From B8-G4 sp033720735 (GTDB lineage: Bacteria > Bacteroidota > Bacteroidia > Chitinophagales > Saprospiraceae), in NCBI GenBank assembly GCA_033720735.1, contig JAWWBX010000003.1, positions 1 through 43,028 of the forward strand: a stretch of 43,028 nt of DNA. The letters are read 5' to 3'. Below are positions 8,301-16,399 of this stretch, piece by piece; positions within the stretch are counted from its first letter, which is position 1; every line of letters begins with the position of its first letter. A program made the position numbers and the translations under genes. The notes under the pieces were generated by a model. The model ran no database searches. It was given only the letters and a program-made list of their open reading frames with translations, and was not told where the DNA came from.

Positions 8301-9950
8301 ATGTCAAACAAGGAGATAGCAGCAGCCTTTCAATTGCTTGCAGCATTGCTGGAACTACACGGAGATAATCCATTCAAGGTCAGGTCATACCGAAATGGAG
8401 CAGGGGCGCTCAAGAAGATCGATCGGCCGCTGGCAGAAATGTCGCGCGAGGAGCTGGAGGCGATCCCCGGAGTCGGCAAGGCGATCTCGACCAAGACGAT
8501 CGAACTGGTGCAGACCGGACAGATCAGGAGGCTGGAAGAGCAGAAGGCCAAAACCCCTCCCGGGATCCAGGAAATGCTGATGATCCGGGGGATCGGGCCG
8601 AAAAAAGTGCTGACGCTGTGGAAGGAACTCGGCATCGAATCACCGGTCGAATTGCTGTACGCATGCAATGAGAACCGCCTGATCGAGGCGACGGGGTTCG
8701 GCCTGAAAACGCAGCAGGATATCCGTCAAAAGATCGAGTATTACCTGCAATCGCAGGACAAACATCTGTGGGCGCGTGTTGAGCCCGTTGCCGAGGCGTT
8801 CGAGCAGTTGTTGCGGGAGACCTTGCCCGGCCGTCGTATTGCCTGGGTGGGGGAGTACGCACGCAAATGCCCCATTGTCAACTTGCTGGAAGTACTGATT
8901 GAAGGGGAAGTCACAGCGGATGATCTCCAACTGGGCAACGGATTTGAGATGACGGCCGGTGAGGACCACATCAGTTGCCGCTTCCAGGAGTCTTATACGA
9001 TCCGGATCTACTGGGCGACTGCGGATCACTTCGATGCACGTCAGTTTGTGCTGACCGGAGATGCCCGATTTGTCGAGGCGGTATTACAGAAAGCGGACCT
9101 TGCACCACCCTTTTCAGCTGAGGAGATCTTTGCCCGGGCCGGTCTGCCCTATGTGATACCGGAAATGCGCGAGTCAGCTGAGCCCTTCGCCATGGAGCTG
9201 CCCGCTGCTGACGATATCGTAGAGCTGAAGGACATCCGCGGGATCCTGCACAACCACAGCACCTACAGTGACGGGCTCCACAGCCTGCGGGAGATGGCAG
9301 AGTATGTGCGCGACCAGGGGTATGCCTATTTCGGGATCAGTGACCATTCCCGCACAGCCGTCTATGCGAACGGGCTCTCACCCGAACGGGTGTATGAGCA
9401 GTTTGCCGAGATCGACGCCTTGAATGCCGAGCTGGCGCCATTCAGGATCTTCAAGGGCATCGAGTCGGATATACTGAGTGATGGCTCGCTGGACTACGAA
9501 GATGATCTGTTGTCTCAATTCGATTTTGTAGTGGCGTCTGTCCACTCCGTGCTGAAGATGGATCAGGAGCGGGCCACCAGGCGCTTGATCACGGCCATCG
9601 AACACCCGTGTACAGACATCCTGGGGCACCCCACCGGCCGGCTGCTCCTTGCCCGGGAGGGGTACCCCATCGATCACAAACAGGTGATCGACGCCTGCGC
9701 CGAGCACAACGTAGCGATCGAACTCAATGCCAATCCGCTGCGCCTGGACATGGATTACAGCTGGATTCCCTACGCCATGGAAAAGGGGGTCATGTGGGCG
9801 ATCAATCCCGATGCGCATAGTCGTGAGAGCATCCACAACGTGCGTTTTGGTGTGCTGACGGCGCGCAAGGGCGGCCTGGTCACCACGTTGTGCCTGAATG
9901 CTTTGGATCGTGGGGACTTCGGCAGATGGCTTGCGAACCGGCGGGCCTGA
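8301..9950 (+). CDS. polX: PolX-family protein with PHP nuclease domain and degenerate polymerase site
   Basis: A 549-residue protein with the bacterial PolX layout. An N-terminal helical part holds helix-hairpin-helix motifs (IPGVGKAIS, 55-63; IRGIGPKKV, 95-103), then a nucleotidyltransferase-like region (about 160-290) and a C-terminal PHP domain (about 312-549). The PHP metal ligands look complete: HNH (317-319), SDH (347-349), ESD (388-390), SVH (413-415), GHP (442-444) and DAH (504-506). The palm is altered: where PolX enzymes have G-S-x-R-R followed by D-x-D, this protein has GEYARKC (184-190) and LLE (195-197), and the usual third Asp region reads YTIRIYW. It is therefore likely a nuclease or a structural relic rather than a polymerase. 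Known PolX enzymes act in base excision repair; the repair role here is inference. Confidence 0.85.
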   Translation: MSNKEIAAAFQLLAALLELHGDNPFKVRSYRNGAGALKKIDRPLAEMSREELEAIPGVGKAISTKTIELVQTGQIRRLEEQKAKTPPGIQEMLMIRGIGPKKVLTLWKELGIESPVELLYACNENRLIEATGFGLKTQQDIRQKIEYYLQSQDKHLWARVEPVAEAFEQLLRETLPGRRIAWVGEYARKCPIVNLLEVLIEGEVTADDLQLGNGFEMTAGEDHISCRFQESYTIRIYWATADHFDARQFVLTGDARFVEAVLQKADLAPPFSAEEIFARAGLPYVIPEMRESAEPFAMELPAADDIVELKDIRGILHNHSTYSDGLHSLREMAEYVRDQGYAYFGISDHSRTAVYANGLSPERVYEQFAEIDALNAELAPFRIFKGIESDILSDGSLDYEDDLLSQFDFVVASVHSVLKMDQERATRRLITAIEHPCTDILGHPTGRLLLAREGYPIDHKQVIDACAEHNVAIELNANPLRLDMDYSWIPYAMEKGVMWAINPDAHSRESIHNVRFGVLTARKGGLVTTLCLNALDRGDFGRWLANRRA

Positions 9951-10067
9951 GGCTCCGGGAAAACCCTGAATTTGCCGGCGTTACACGCGAAGTCGCGTTT
10001 GCAAATCGTTAACAACGCGTTAGGAAGAAAGGGGGATGCAGCCCTTTTCAAACCGGATCGCCCGGCC

Positions 10068-10075
10068 TAACTTTG
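10068..10075 (+). promoter_or_regulatory. -7 element TAACTTTG for the DUF1573 gene
   Basis: An exact TAnnTTTG match 40 bases before the ATG at 10116; a CTTTTC stretch about 20 bases upstream may serve as a weak -33 region. Confidence 0.5.
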
Positions 10076-10115
10076 AGGCCGTAATCGTTTTGTCATCATT
10101 AAAAACCGAGCAATA

Positions 10116-10634
10116 ATGAAACGTATGAATCTGTCTTTCCTGGGTCTGATGATCGTGGCCCTTGTCGCCTTTACTGCCTGCGGCGGTGCTGAAACCGATG
10201 CCGATGCCGCCAGTGAATCGCTGGCAACCGCACCGAGCAACGACGCACCGGCAGCAACCACTGCCAACAATGCTGCCGAGGTCGCCAAGCCAACAGGCCC
10301 GACCACGACCATCAGCTTCGAGCAAAGCACCTTTGATTTCGGTACTGTAGATTCTGGTGAGAAAGTCTCGCACATCTACAAATTCACCAACACTGGCAAT
10401 GAGCCGCTGGTCATCAGCAATGCCAAAGGAAGCTGTGGCTGTACCGTTCCACAATGGCCAAAGACTCCGATCCCGCCGGGTGAGACTGGTGAGATCCGCG
10501 TAGAGTTTGACTCCAAAGGCAAGTCTGGCAAGCAGACCAAGCGTGTGACCATCACCGCAAACACGGATCCTGCCCAGACCTTCCTGACCATCACCGGCAA
10601 TATCAACAAGGTGGACGCTCCGACCGGAGGATAA
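10116..10634 (+). CDS. DUF1573 domain lipoprotein
   Basis: A 172-residue lipoprotein: the signal ends in FTAC (Cys22) and is followed by a low-complexity Ala/Thr/Asp-rich linker of about 40 residues. The domain starts at about residue 68 with TFDFGTVDSGEKVSHIYKF, the hallmark of DUF1573, continues with NTGNEPLVI, a CGC pair in SCGCTVP and PPGETGEI, and has an immunoglobulin-like fold in related proteins. Its function is unknown; such proteins are numerous in Bacteroidota. It stands alone, between its own promoter and a strong terminator. Confidence 0.85.
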   Translation: MKRMNLSFLGLMIVALVAFTACGGAETDADAASESLATAPSNDAPAATTANNAAEVAKPTGPTTTISFEQSTFDFGTVDSGEKVSHIYKFTNTGNEPLVISNAKGSCGCTVPQWPKTPIPPGETGEIRVEFDSKGKSGKQTKRVTITANTDPAQTFLTITGNINKVDAPTGG

Positions 10635-10656
10635 ACAGATCACCAGATACATTCAG

Positions 10657-10698
10657 ACGGCCTGCACAGATGCGTATCTTGCAGGCCGTTTGCTTTTG
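10657..10698 (+). terminator. Intrinsic terminator after the DUF1573 gene
   Basis: ACGGCCTGCA (10657-10666) pairs with TGCAGGCCGT (10680-10689), and inside it AGAT pairs with ATCT around a GCGT loop, so the stem is 14 bp with one bulged base. It is followed by TTGCTTTTG, an imperfect T-tract. The next gene starts at 10705. Confidence 0.65.
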
Positions 10699-10704
10699 AG
10701 TGCG

Positions 10705-11568
10705 ATGCGTCACTACCTGTCTCTCGTCAAGTTTGCCCATACCATCTTTGCGCTGCCCTTTGCGCTGGTTGGTTACTTCATCGGGCTGCAGATGCCTGGC
10801 GTCGTATTTACCCCACGCATACTGATCCTGGTCATCCTGTGCATGATCTTCGCCCGCTCGGCAGCGATGGCGTTCAACCGGTATGTCGACCGGCATATCG
10901 ATGCCCGCAATGCCCGTACACAGGCACGCGAGTTGCCTGCCGGCGTGATCTCTCCGCGCTCCGCCCTGATCTTTGTGGTCGCCAATGCGGTGTTGTTTGT
11001 GGCATGCACCTATTTGATCAACCGGCTCTGCTTTTTCTTGTCGCCGGTAGCGCTGGCCATCGTGTTGGGCTACAGCTATACCAAGCAGTTTACCGCGCTG
11101 AGTCACTTCATCCTCGGACTGGGCTTGTCGCTGGCACCGGTAGGGGCGTACCTCGCCGTAACCGGTCAGTTTGATGTCATCCCCGTCTTGCTCGGGGCGA
11201 TGGTGCTGCTCTGGGTGGGTGGCTTTGATATCATCTATGCCATGCAGGACCGTGACTTTGATCGCACTCATGATCTGCATTCTATCCCGTCACTGGTCGG
11301 TCCCACCAAGGCGCTGTGGATCTCTGGATTGGCGCATTTGTCCTGCGCCGTGCTCTGCGTGTATGTGGTGCTGGGGCTGTCAACCCAGTTTGCGACCCTG
11401 GGGTGGCTGCTGTGGGCAGGCACAGGCGTTTTCCTGCTCATGCTGGGTTATCAGCACCTGTTGGTCAAACCCAATGATCTGACCCGGGTCAACCTCGCGT
11501 TCTTTACCACCAACGGAGTCGCCAGTGTCATGTTTGGGCTGGCGGTGATCCTGGACTTTTACATTTAA
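10705..11568 (+). CDS. UbiA-family prenyltransferase, probably for menaquinone (MqnP-like)
   Basis: A 287-residue membrane protein with about eight hydrophobic segments. Both Asp-rich motifs of the UbiA family are present: N-x3-D-x3-D at N58/D62/D66 (NRYVDRHID) and D-x2-Y-x3-D-x3-D at D175-D186. These bind the prenyl diphosphate through magnesium. The start giving MRHYLSLVKF at 10705 is preferred to an upstream TTG. It resembles the 4-hydroxybenzoate prenyltransferase subgroup. Because mqnE and mqnA occur 10 kb away and no ubiquinone genes are seen, prenylation of the futalosine-route naphthoate intermediate is the likely job; that is inference. Its last 41 bases overlap the rdgB end on the other strand. 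Confidence 0.8.
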   Translation: MRHYLSLVKFAHTIFALPFALVGYFIGLQMPGVVFTPRILILVILCMIFARSAAMAFNRYVDRHIDARNARTQARELPAGVISPRSALIFVVANAVLFVACTYLINRLCFFLSPVALAIVLGYSYTKQFTALSHFILGLGLSLAPVGAYLAVTGQFDVIPVLLGAMVLLWVGGFDIIYAMQDRDFDRTHDLHSIPSLVGPTKALWISGLAHLSCAVLCVYVVLGLSTQFATLGWLLWAGTGVFLLMLGYQHLLVKPNDLTRVNLAFFTTNGVASVMFGLAVILDFYI

Positions 11569-12145
11569 AATATGCGGTCAGGAAGTCAACCAGCTGCCGG
11601 ATGGCGTGTCCACGGTGGCTGATGGCATTCTTTACCTCGTCGGAAAGGACGCCAAACGAAACATCATATCCATCCGGGATGAAGATCGGATCGTAGCCAA
11701 ATCCGCCCGAACCACTCGGAGCATGGGCGATGTGCCCCCGGACCATCCCTTCGAAGGTATAAGTCGCTTCATCGATGATCAGCGCGACTACCGTGCGGAA
11801 CCGGGCGCGCCGGTCGGTGGCATTGGCCAGTGCTGCGAGGAGCTTTTCCATGTTTCGCTGAGCGTCCCTGTCCGGTCCCGCGTAGCGCGCCGAATGTACG
11901 CCTGGAGCGCCAGCGAGTGCTTCCACTTCAAGGCCGGTATCTTCCGCAAAGCAATGGACTTCGAGCGCGTCGGCAATGGTGCGTGCTTTGAGCACGGCAT
12001 TGCCTTCGAGCGTGGCTTCTGTTTCCGCGATGTCACCGTCCCACTCCGTGGCGCTCAGCGGAATGACCTCGATCTGTGCCGGCAGGAGCTGTCGCACTTC
12101 CTTCAACTTGTGCTCGTTTGATGTCGCGAAGACCAGCGGGATCAT
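11528..12145 (-). CDS. rdgB: Non-canonical purine NTP pyrophosphatase RdgB/HAM1
   Basis: A 205-residue enzyme that hydrolyses (d)ITP and XTP to monophosphates, cleaning the nucleotide pool. It shows the family start FATSNEHKLKEV with T8, N10 and K13, the EDTGLEVEAL motif (E68, D69), PGVHSARYAG, and GGFGYDPIF near the substrate pocket, then the conserved SHRGHA end. About 15 residues follow the usual C-terminus and are encoded in the region overlapping the prenyltransferase gene on the opposite strand. The start overlaps the stop of the upstream small gene by four bases, so the two are translated together. Confidence 0.93.
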   Translation of the reverse strand: MIPLVFATSNEHKLKEVRQLLPAQIEVIPLSATEWDGDIAETEATLEGNAVLKARTIADALEVHCFAEDTGLEVEALAGAPGVHSARYAGPDRDAQRNMEKLLAALANATDRRARFRTVVALIIDEATYTFEGMVRGHIAHAPSGSGGFGYDPIFIPDGYDVSFGVLSDEVKNAISHRGHAIRQLVDFLTAYFKCKSPGSPPAQT

Positions 12146-12582
12146 GTGGCAACCGGGAAAGCCTGTTTGAGCAGTGACCAGAGCGCGCGCTTCTGGTTGT
12201 CATCGCCGGCCAGTACTGACAAGGCGGGGGCCAGGAGGATGCGGAATGATGTGAAATGCAGGATGCGCTGTGTACTGTGCACCCGGACGCCAACGTTTTG
12301 GGGTGGGATGCCGAAGAGGAAAAGCGTCTCGCATTCTTTGATCAGCGGAGTATTGAGCAGGCGAATGGATTCATCTGTTCCGGCCGTGGCAAAGAGAATG
12401 TCCTGATCGAAGTCACAGTTGATCGCCCTGAGGATCTTCTTCAGTAAAGCCAGATGTGCGGGAATGTCATGGGCATTGGCCAGAACCAACATCTTCCGTG
12501 CGTTGTTTCCCATACAACGCTCGGCCGGAAAGGGCGTCTCGGGCCATTGGTAATACTGCAAGTGCAAGGCCGTAGGGTTCAA
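12142..12582 (-). CDS. Small protein resembling DNA polymerase III psi subunit (HolD-like)
   Basis: A 146-residue protein starting at TTG 12582; no ATG lies upstream before an in-frame TAA 18 bases away, and the first internal ATG (12513) would remove a conserved-looking N-terminus. By eye it follows the layout of Escherichia coli HolD: an N-terminal Q-W-x3-P segment (YYQWPETPFPAE), a hydrophobic strand (KMLVLAN), a helix with KKILRAI, a D-Q-D-I-L strand, a KECETLFLFG segment like the C-x-S-W-R-L-G region, and a C-terminal RALWSLLKQAF helix like the AALWQQI of HolD. Psi bridges the clamp loader and SSB. This assignment is inference from pattern only and needs a profile search; otherwise the protein is hypothetical. 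It is coupled to rdgB by a four-base overlap. Confidence 0.5.
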   Translation of the reverse strand: MNPTALHLQYYQWPETPFPAERCMGNNARKMLVLANAHDIPAHLALLKKILRAINCDFDQDILFATAGTDESIRLLNTPLIKECETLFLFGIPPQNVGVRVHSTQRILHFTSFRILLAPALSVLAGDDNQKRALWSLLKQAFPVAT

Positions 12583-12604
12583 AATAAAATTTGGATTTTA
12601 TTTT
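12581..12604 (-). promoter_or_regulatory. AT-rich hairpin at the start codon of the HolD-like gene
   Basis: AAAATAAAAT (12581-12590) and ATTTTATTTT (12595-12604) form a perfect 10-bp inverted repeat around TTGG. On the minus strand its last two bases are the first two of the TTG start codon (12582-12580), so an mRNA hairpin here would cover the start. Confidence 0.45.
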
Positions 12605-12670
12605 AAATACAGCTATTAATTCTAAACACTGTATGTATTAAATTGATTTTTAGAATTTTATAAAAATAGC

Positions 12671-12678
12671 TAAATTTG
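12671..12678 (+). promoter_or_regulatory. -7 element TAAATTTG for ilvE
   Basis: An exact TAnnTTTG match 14 bases before the ilvE ATG, in a very AT-rich 110-base divergent region. A TTG at 12643-12645 lies 25 bases upstream, slightly too far for a standard -33. The leader would be very short. Confidence 0.5.
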
Positions 12679-12692
12679 CAAAAAATAACCCG

Positions 12693-13763
12693 ATGCCTGA
12701 GATCAAATTCACACTGACCGCGCAATCCCGCATCAACGAAGTCGACTTTGACAACATTCCGTTCGGTAAAATTTGTACCGATCACATGTTCACGGCAGAC
12801 TTCATTGATGGTCAATGGACCAATTTTCAGATCTCTCCAGTCGCTCCTCTGGTCTTGCATCCGACCAACCTGGCCCTGCACTACGGCCAGTCTATTTTCG
12901 AAGGCATGAAGGCCTCGTTGTCGCAGGACGGCACGCCGCTACTGATGCGTCCGGAACTGCACGCCCGACGGTTCAATGCATCCGCCCACCGCATGTGCAT
13001 GCCGGAGTTTCCGGAAGAGGAGTTTGTCCGTGCGATCCGCACTCTGGTATCGACAGACCGGGCCTGGATCCCTCCGCAGCGCGGCAGTTCGTTGTACATC
13101 CGGCCCTTCATGTTTGCGACAGATGAATACATCGGGGTCAAGCCCAGCAAGACTTACAAATTTGTCATTATCACGCTGCCGGCAGGCCCTTACTACGATC
13201 GACCCGTCAGGTTGCGCACGGAAACTACCTATGTCCGTGCGGTCGATGGTGGTGTTGGCGAAGCGAAATGCGCGGGCAACTATGCCGCCGCGATGTACCC
13301 TTCGGCCCTGGCGCGTCAGAAAGGCTATGATCAGGTGCTGTGGCTCGATGCCCACGAGTTCAAGTACATCCAGGAAGTCGGCACCATGAATATCTTCTTC
13401 GTGATTGGAGATACAGTAGTGACTCCATCGACCACTGGCTCGATCCTCAAGGGTATTACCCGCGCCTCGATCATTGAGATCCTGCGTGACAAGGGCGTCG
13501 AGGTGCAAGAGCGCCAGATCTCGATCGACGAGGTCATCGAGAGCTATCGCAAAGGTACGCTCAGGGAGGTCTTTGGCACCGGGACCGCCGCACTCGTGGC
13601 CAATGTTGATTGCATCCGCCATGGCGACATCGAGATCGAGCTTTCGTCCGAGAAGTGGTCGATCAGTTTGATGGCCAAAGAGGAGATCAACGGCCTGCGC
13701 GACGGGTCGATTGTTGACACCCGCGGCTGGATCGTTCCGATCAAGGAGGCCGTCATGGCCTGA
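12693..13763 (+). CDS. ilvE: Branched-chain amino acid aminotransferase
   Basis: A 356-residue class IV PLP aminotransferase that interconverts Val, Leu and Ile with their 2-oxo acids. It has the BCAT landmarks HYGQSIFEGMKA, RPEL...RF, SLYIRPFMFATD, the PLP lysine K192 in GEAKCAGNY, and EVGTMNIFF followed by TPSTTGSILKGITR. The length fits the longer, eukaryote-like BCAT group. It stands alone between an AT-rich promoter region and a convergent aldo/keto reductase gene 14 bases away. Confidence 0.93.
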   Translation: MPEIKFTLTAQSRINEVDFDNIPFGKICTDHMFTADFIDGQWTNFQISPVAPLVLHPTNLALHYGQSIFEGMKASLSQDGTPLLMRPELHARRFNASAHRMCMPEFPEEEFVRAIRTLVSTDRAWIPPQRGSSLYIRPFMFATDEYIGVKPSKTYKFVIITLPAGPYYDRPVRLRTETTYVRAVDGGVGEAKCAGNYAAAMYPSALARQKGYDQVLWLDAHEFKYIQEVGTMNIFFVIGDTVVTPSTTGSILKGITRASIIEILRDKGVEVQERQISIDEVIESYRKGTLREVFGTGTAALVANVDCIRHGDIEIELSSEKWSISLMAKEEINGLRDGSIVDTRGWIVPIKEAVMA

Positions 13764-13777
13764 GCGCACCGAGTTAC

Positions 13778-14761
13778 CTAAAACATCGGTTTTTTGGGCT
13801 TGTTGTCGAGGATCTCCTCAATCCTTTCCTGCACAACATCATCGATCAGTGACACCGTATCGAGCGACTTGAGGGTTTCTTCTAGCTGGAACAGTTTGGA
13901 AGCACCTAGGATGACCGTGCTGACGGCCGGATTCTTGAGGCACCAGGCGATGGCCAGTTTCGGGAGCGAAGTGCCGATCTCCTGCGCGAGCGCGTTGAGC
14001 CGCTCGATCTTTTCAAGTCGTTCGGTCGACAGCGATCGCTCGCGCAACCAGTCCAGGCTCTCCAGGCTCATGCGCGTGCCCTGTGGAAACTTGCCGATGT
14101 ACTTGGGTGTCAGCGTTCCGGACGCAAGCGGTGACCAGATCGTCGTGCCGAGTCCTACTGTCTTGTAGATCTGGTCGTACTCCACTTCGACGCGGCGCCG
14201 GTGAAACATGTTGTACTGTGGCTGTTCCATGGTGGGACCGATCAGGTGATCCCGCCTGGCTACCATGTGCGCTTCCATGATCTCCTGGGCAGACCATTCG
14301 GAGGTACCCCAGTAAAGCACTTTGCCTTGCTGGATCAGGTGATGCATGGCCCAGACTGTCTCCTCGATCGGTGTGCTCTTGTCCGGGCGGTGGCAAAAGT
14401 AGAGGTCGAGGTAATCCACTTGCAGCCGTCGCATTGCGGCATGGCAGGTCTCGACGATGTGTTTTCGACTGAGTCCGGTCTGATTGGGTTTCTTGCCGCC
14501 GTCGCCGAAAAAGACCTTGCTTGAAACGAGGTATGAGCTGCGCGCCCAACCCTGTTTTTTCAGGATATTGCCCATCACGATCTCGGACTTGCCCTGTGCA
14601 TACGCTTCCGCGTTGTCAAAGAAATTGACCCCGCGTTCATAGGCCAGCACCATGAGTTCTTCGGCAATATCATCCGAGATCTGGTTGCCAAAGGTGACCC
14701 ACGAGCCCAATGAGAGTGCGGATACTTTCAAACCAGAACTTCCGAGATGACGATACTCCAT
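13778..14761 (-). CDS. Aldo/keto reductase, Kv-beta/YghZ-like
   Basis: A 327-residue NADPH-dependent aldo/keto reductase. The catalytic tetrad is visible: D49 and Y54 in FFDNAEAYAQG, K82 in SSKVFF and H124 in YFCHRPD. The start MEYRHLGSSGLKVSALSLG and the C-terminal ILGASKLFQLEETL region (NADPH binding) match the potassium-channel beta-subunit-like group of the family. Its natural substrate cannot be told from sequence. It is convergent with ilvE and separated from the upstream minus-strand operon by a strong terminator. Confidence 0.9.
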   Translation of the reverse strand: MEYRHLGSSGLKVSALSLGSWVTFGNQISDDIAEELMVLAYERGVNFFDNAEAYAQGKSEIVMGNILKKQGWARSSYLVSSKVFFGDGGKKPNQTGLSRKHIVETCHAAMRRLQVDYLDLYFCHRPDKSTPIEETVWAMHHLIQQGKVLYWGTSEWSAQEIMEAHMVARRDHLIGPTMEQPQYNMFHRRRVEVEYDQIYKTVGLGTTIWSPLASGTLTPKYIGKFPQGTRMSLESLDWLRERSLSTERLEKIERLNALAQEIGTSLPKLAIAWCLKNPAVSTVILGASKLFQLEETLKSLDTVSLIDDVVQERIEEILDNKPKKPMF

Positions 14762-14772
14762 CGTAAAAGGCT

Positions 14773-14810
14773 TAAAAAAAAGGGTGCCCGGTGGAATGGC
14801 CAGGCACCCT
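14773..14810 (-). terminator. Intrinsic terminator of the TonB receptor/hydrolase operon
   Basis: On the minus strand AGGGTGCC (14810-14803) pairs with GGCACCCT (14788-14781), followed directly by a run of T (14780-14773). It lies 22 bases after the stop of the exported hydrolase-like gene. Confidence 0.85.
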
Positions 14811-14832
14811 GAATATCGTAATATCTGAGCGA

Positions 14833-16380
14833 CTAGCGCTCAATCATAACGGTCTCTGTCACAAAGCCTTCCTCGAAATCGACCCTCAGGAAGTAGATCC
14901 CCGGCTGTACATGCCCCACGCCTAATAGATAAACATGGTTGTTAATACTTCTGTCGGCAGTGATCAGTCGGCCCAATGGATCGTAAAGGGCAATCCGTTG
15001 TATTGGATTCTCTGCTCCACTCGATAGTGTAATCAGATTGGAAGCCGGGTTAGGATGCACTTTGAAATCTACGTCCACCTTATGCAGAACCGTTGAACTC
15101 ACGGTGCAATCATTCTTCTCACCGAGGTTCATGGCGACATATGCGCGTGGTGCAAAGAACGCCAATGCGGTATCGAGATATGCATTGGCTTTCTCCATCG
15201 ACATGTCAGGATTTGTCACGAGTCCCGCCTGGTGGATATTATCGCATCCCAAAGCCGGAGAACATGGTACCATCTTCCAGAAAGTGGAATCCCAGTACTC
15301 CCATGGCCCTGCCTGAGGTCCGGGAAGATTGATGGCCCAGAGATGTTCTTGTGCCAGATTATTGCCTCTCAATGCTTCGGAGACGGGATCATCAAATGTG
15401 GCCGCGTTGAGGACATCGTTGATCCCCAGCGAATTCGCCTTGTCCATCAGACATGCAGATCCTGCAATGTCCACGACAGTCACCCCGGTGCCTGCACCCG
15501 TTTCAACGGGCATGTCACAATCAATGGACATTGTTTCCGTGTTCCACCCAAACGGGGTCGTCGGGTGTGTCACCGTGCCAACGGCTACTAGTGGAACAGT
15601 TGTTCCAATTTCCAGCCAAGTCGAATCACCAACGGCGCCATCCAGCCCGAAGGCGAAATGAAAATCACTGCTGTAGCCTACGTGATTTGGAATATTGATC
15701 TGACCTGGCTTCTGACCGGTGATATCTCCAAGGACAAGTGTATCGATGTAGGGTTCTCCTGTATATGGATTTTCGAACTTAGGGATGAAGATCTCAGAGA
15801 CGTCGTTGATCGCGGCGGCATTGAACCCAACAAATCCTCCGGTGCCAACCCCGAAAACGGCCACCGTATTGGTGTCAATGCCGTATGGATTACCCGCATC
15901 ACGAGCAAGCATGTTCATAAAACGAATGAAAGTATGTTGATCCTGTACGGACCTGTAAGCGGCCTGGATCACTGTAGCGCGACGTTCAATTTCACTCGGC
16001 GCAATGGGATTCCAGCCCAGCCGATACCGGACCGAAGCGGCCGCATAACCCATTTTGGCCAATCGTGTGCATACCTGCACACTGGCGTAGTCATCTTTGG
16101 CCCCAGTCGGTGCAAATAGTCCGCGTGGCAGGAAGGTGCCCGTGTGGAGAACCACCGCCAATGGTCGTGATTCACAATCATCATCATACGGCAAATACAT
16201 GTCATATGTGAGTGTATCGGGTCGAATCTCCGGGAAACTAAGCACCGTGAGGTTCACCGCATACGTGTTGTCTGTTGACACAGTCACACTGTCGAAAACC
16301 TCATCCAGGTATCTCTCCTGGGCCGCTGCGTGTGTAGATAGAAACAGAGAGATGAGCAATAAGGTGTAAAACTTCTTCAT
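14833..16380 (-). CDS. T9SS-exported alpha/beta-hydrolase-like protein lacking the nucleophile Ser
   Basis: A 515-residue protein; the start giving MKKFYTLLLISLFLSTHAAAQ is chosen because it supplies a signal peptide and lies 19 bases after the TonB gene stop. Residues 58-200 look like a carboxylesterase-type alpha/beta hydrolase: YDMYLP, an oxyanion-type LHTGTF, and SVRYRLGWNP. Where the nucleophile elbow G-x-S-x-G is expected the sequence is GVGTG (177-181), so the Ser is Gly. The last 75 residues (HPNPASNLITLSS, YDPLGRLI, PGIYFLRVDF) are a type A T9SS sorting domain. It is therefore secreted or surface-bound, perhaps a binding protein rather than an esterase. It probably forms an operon with the TonB receptor. 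Confidence 0.75.
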   Translation of the reverse strand: MKKFYTLLLISLFLSTHAAAQERYLDEVFDSVTVSTDNTYAVNLTVLSFPEIRPDTLTYDMYLPYDDDCESRPLAVVLHTGTFLPRGLFAPTGAKDDYASVQVCTRLAKMGYAAASVRYRLGWNPIAPSEIERRATVIQAAYRSVQDQHTFIRFMNMLARDAGNPYGIDTNTVAVFGVGTGGFVGFNAAAINDVSEIFIPKFENPYTGEPYIDTLVLGDITGQKPGQINIPNHVGYSSDFHFAFGLDGAVGDSTWLEIGTTVPLVAVGTVTHPTTPFGWNTETMSIDCDMPVETGAGTGVTVVDIAGSACLMDKANSLGINDVLNAATFDDPVSEALRGNNLAQEHLWAINLPGPQAGPWEYWDSTFWKMVPCSPALGCDNIHQAGLVTNPDMSMEKANAYLDTALAFFAPRAYVAMNLGEKNDCTVSSTVLHKVDVDFKVHPNPASNLITLSSGAENPIQRIALYDPLGRLITADRSINNHVYLLGVGHVQPGIYFLRVDFEEGFVTETVMIER

Positions 16381-16399
16381 TTGATCCGGTTTGTGATGT

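Noticed and set aside
10020..11280. Two minus-strand frames opposite the DUF1573 and prenyltransferase genes
   Set aside because: Both are shadows of genes with clear family motifs on the plus strand.
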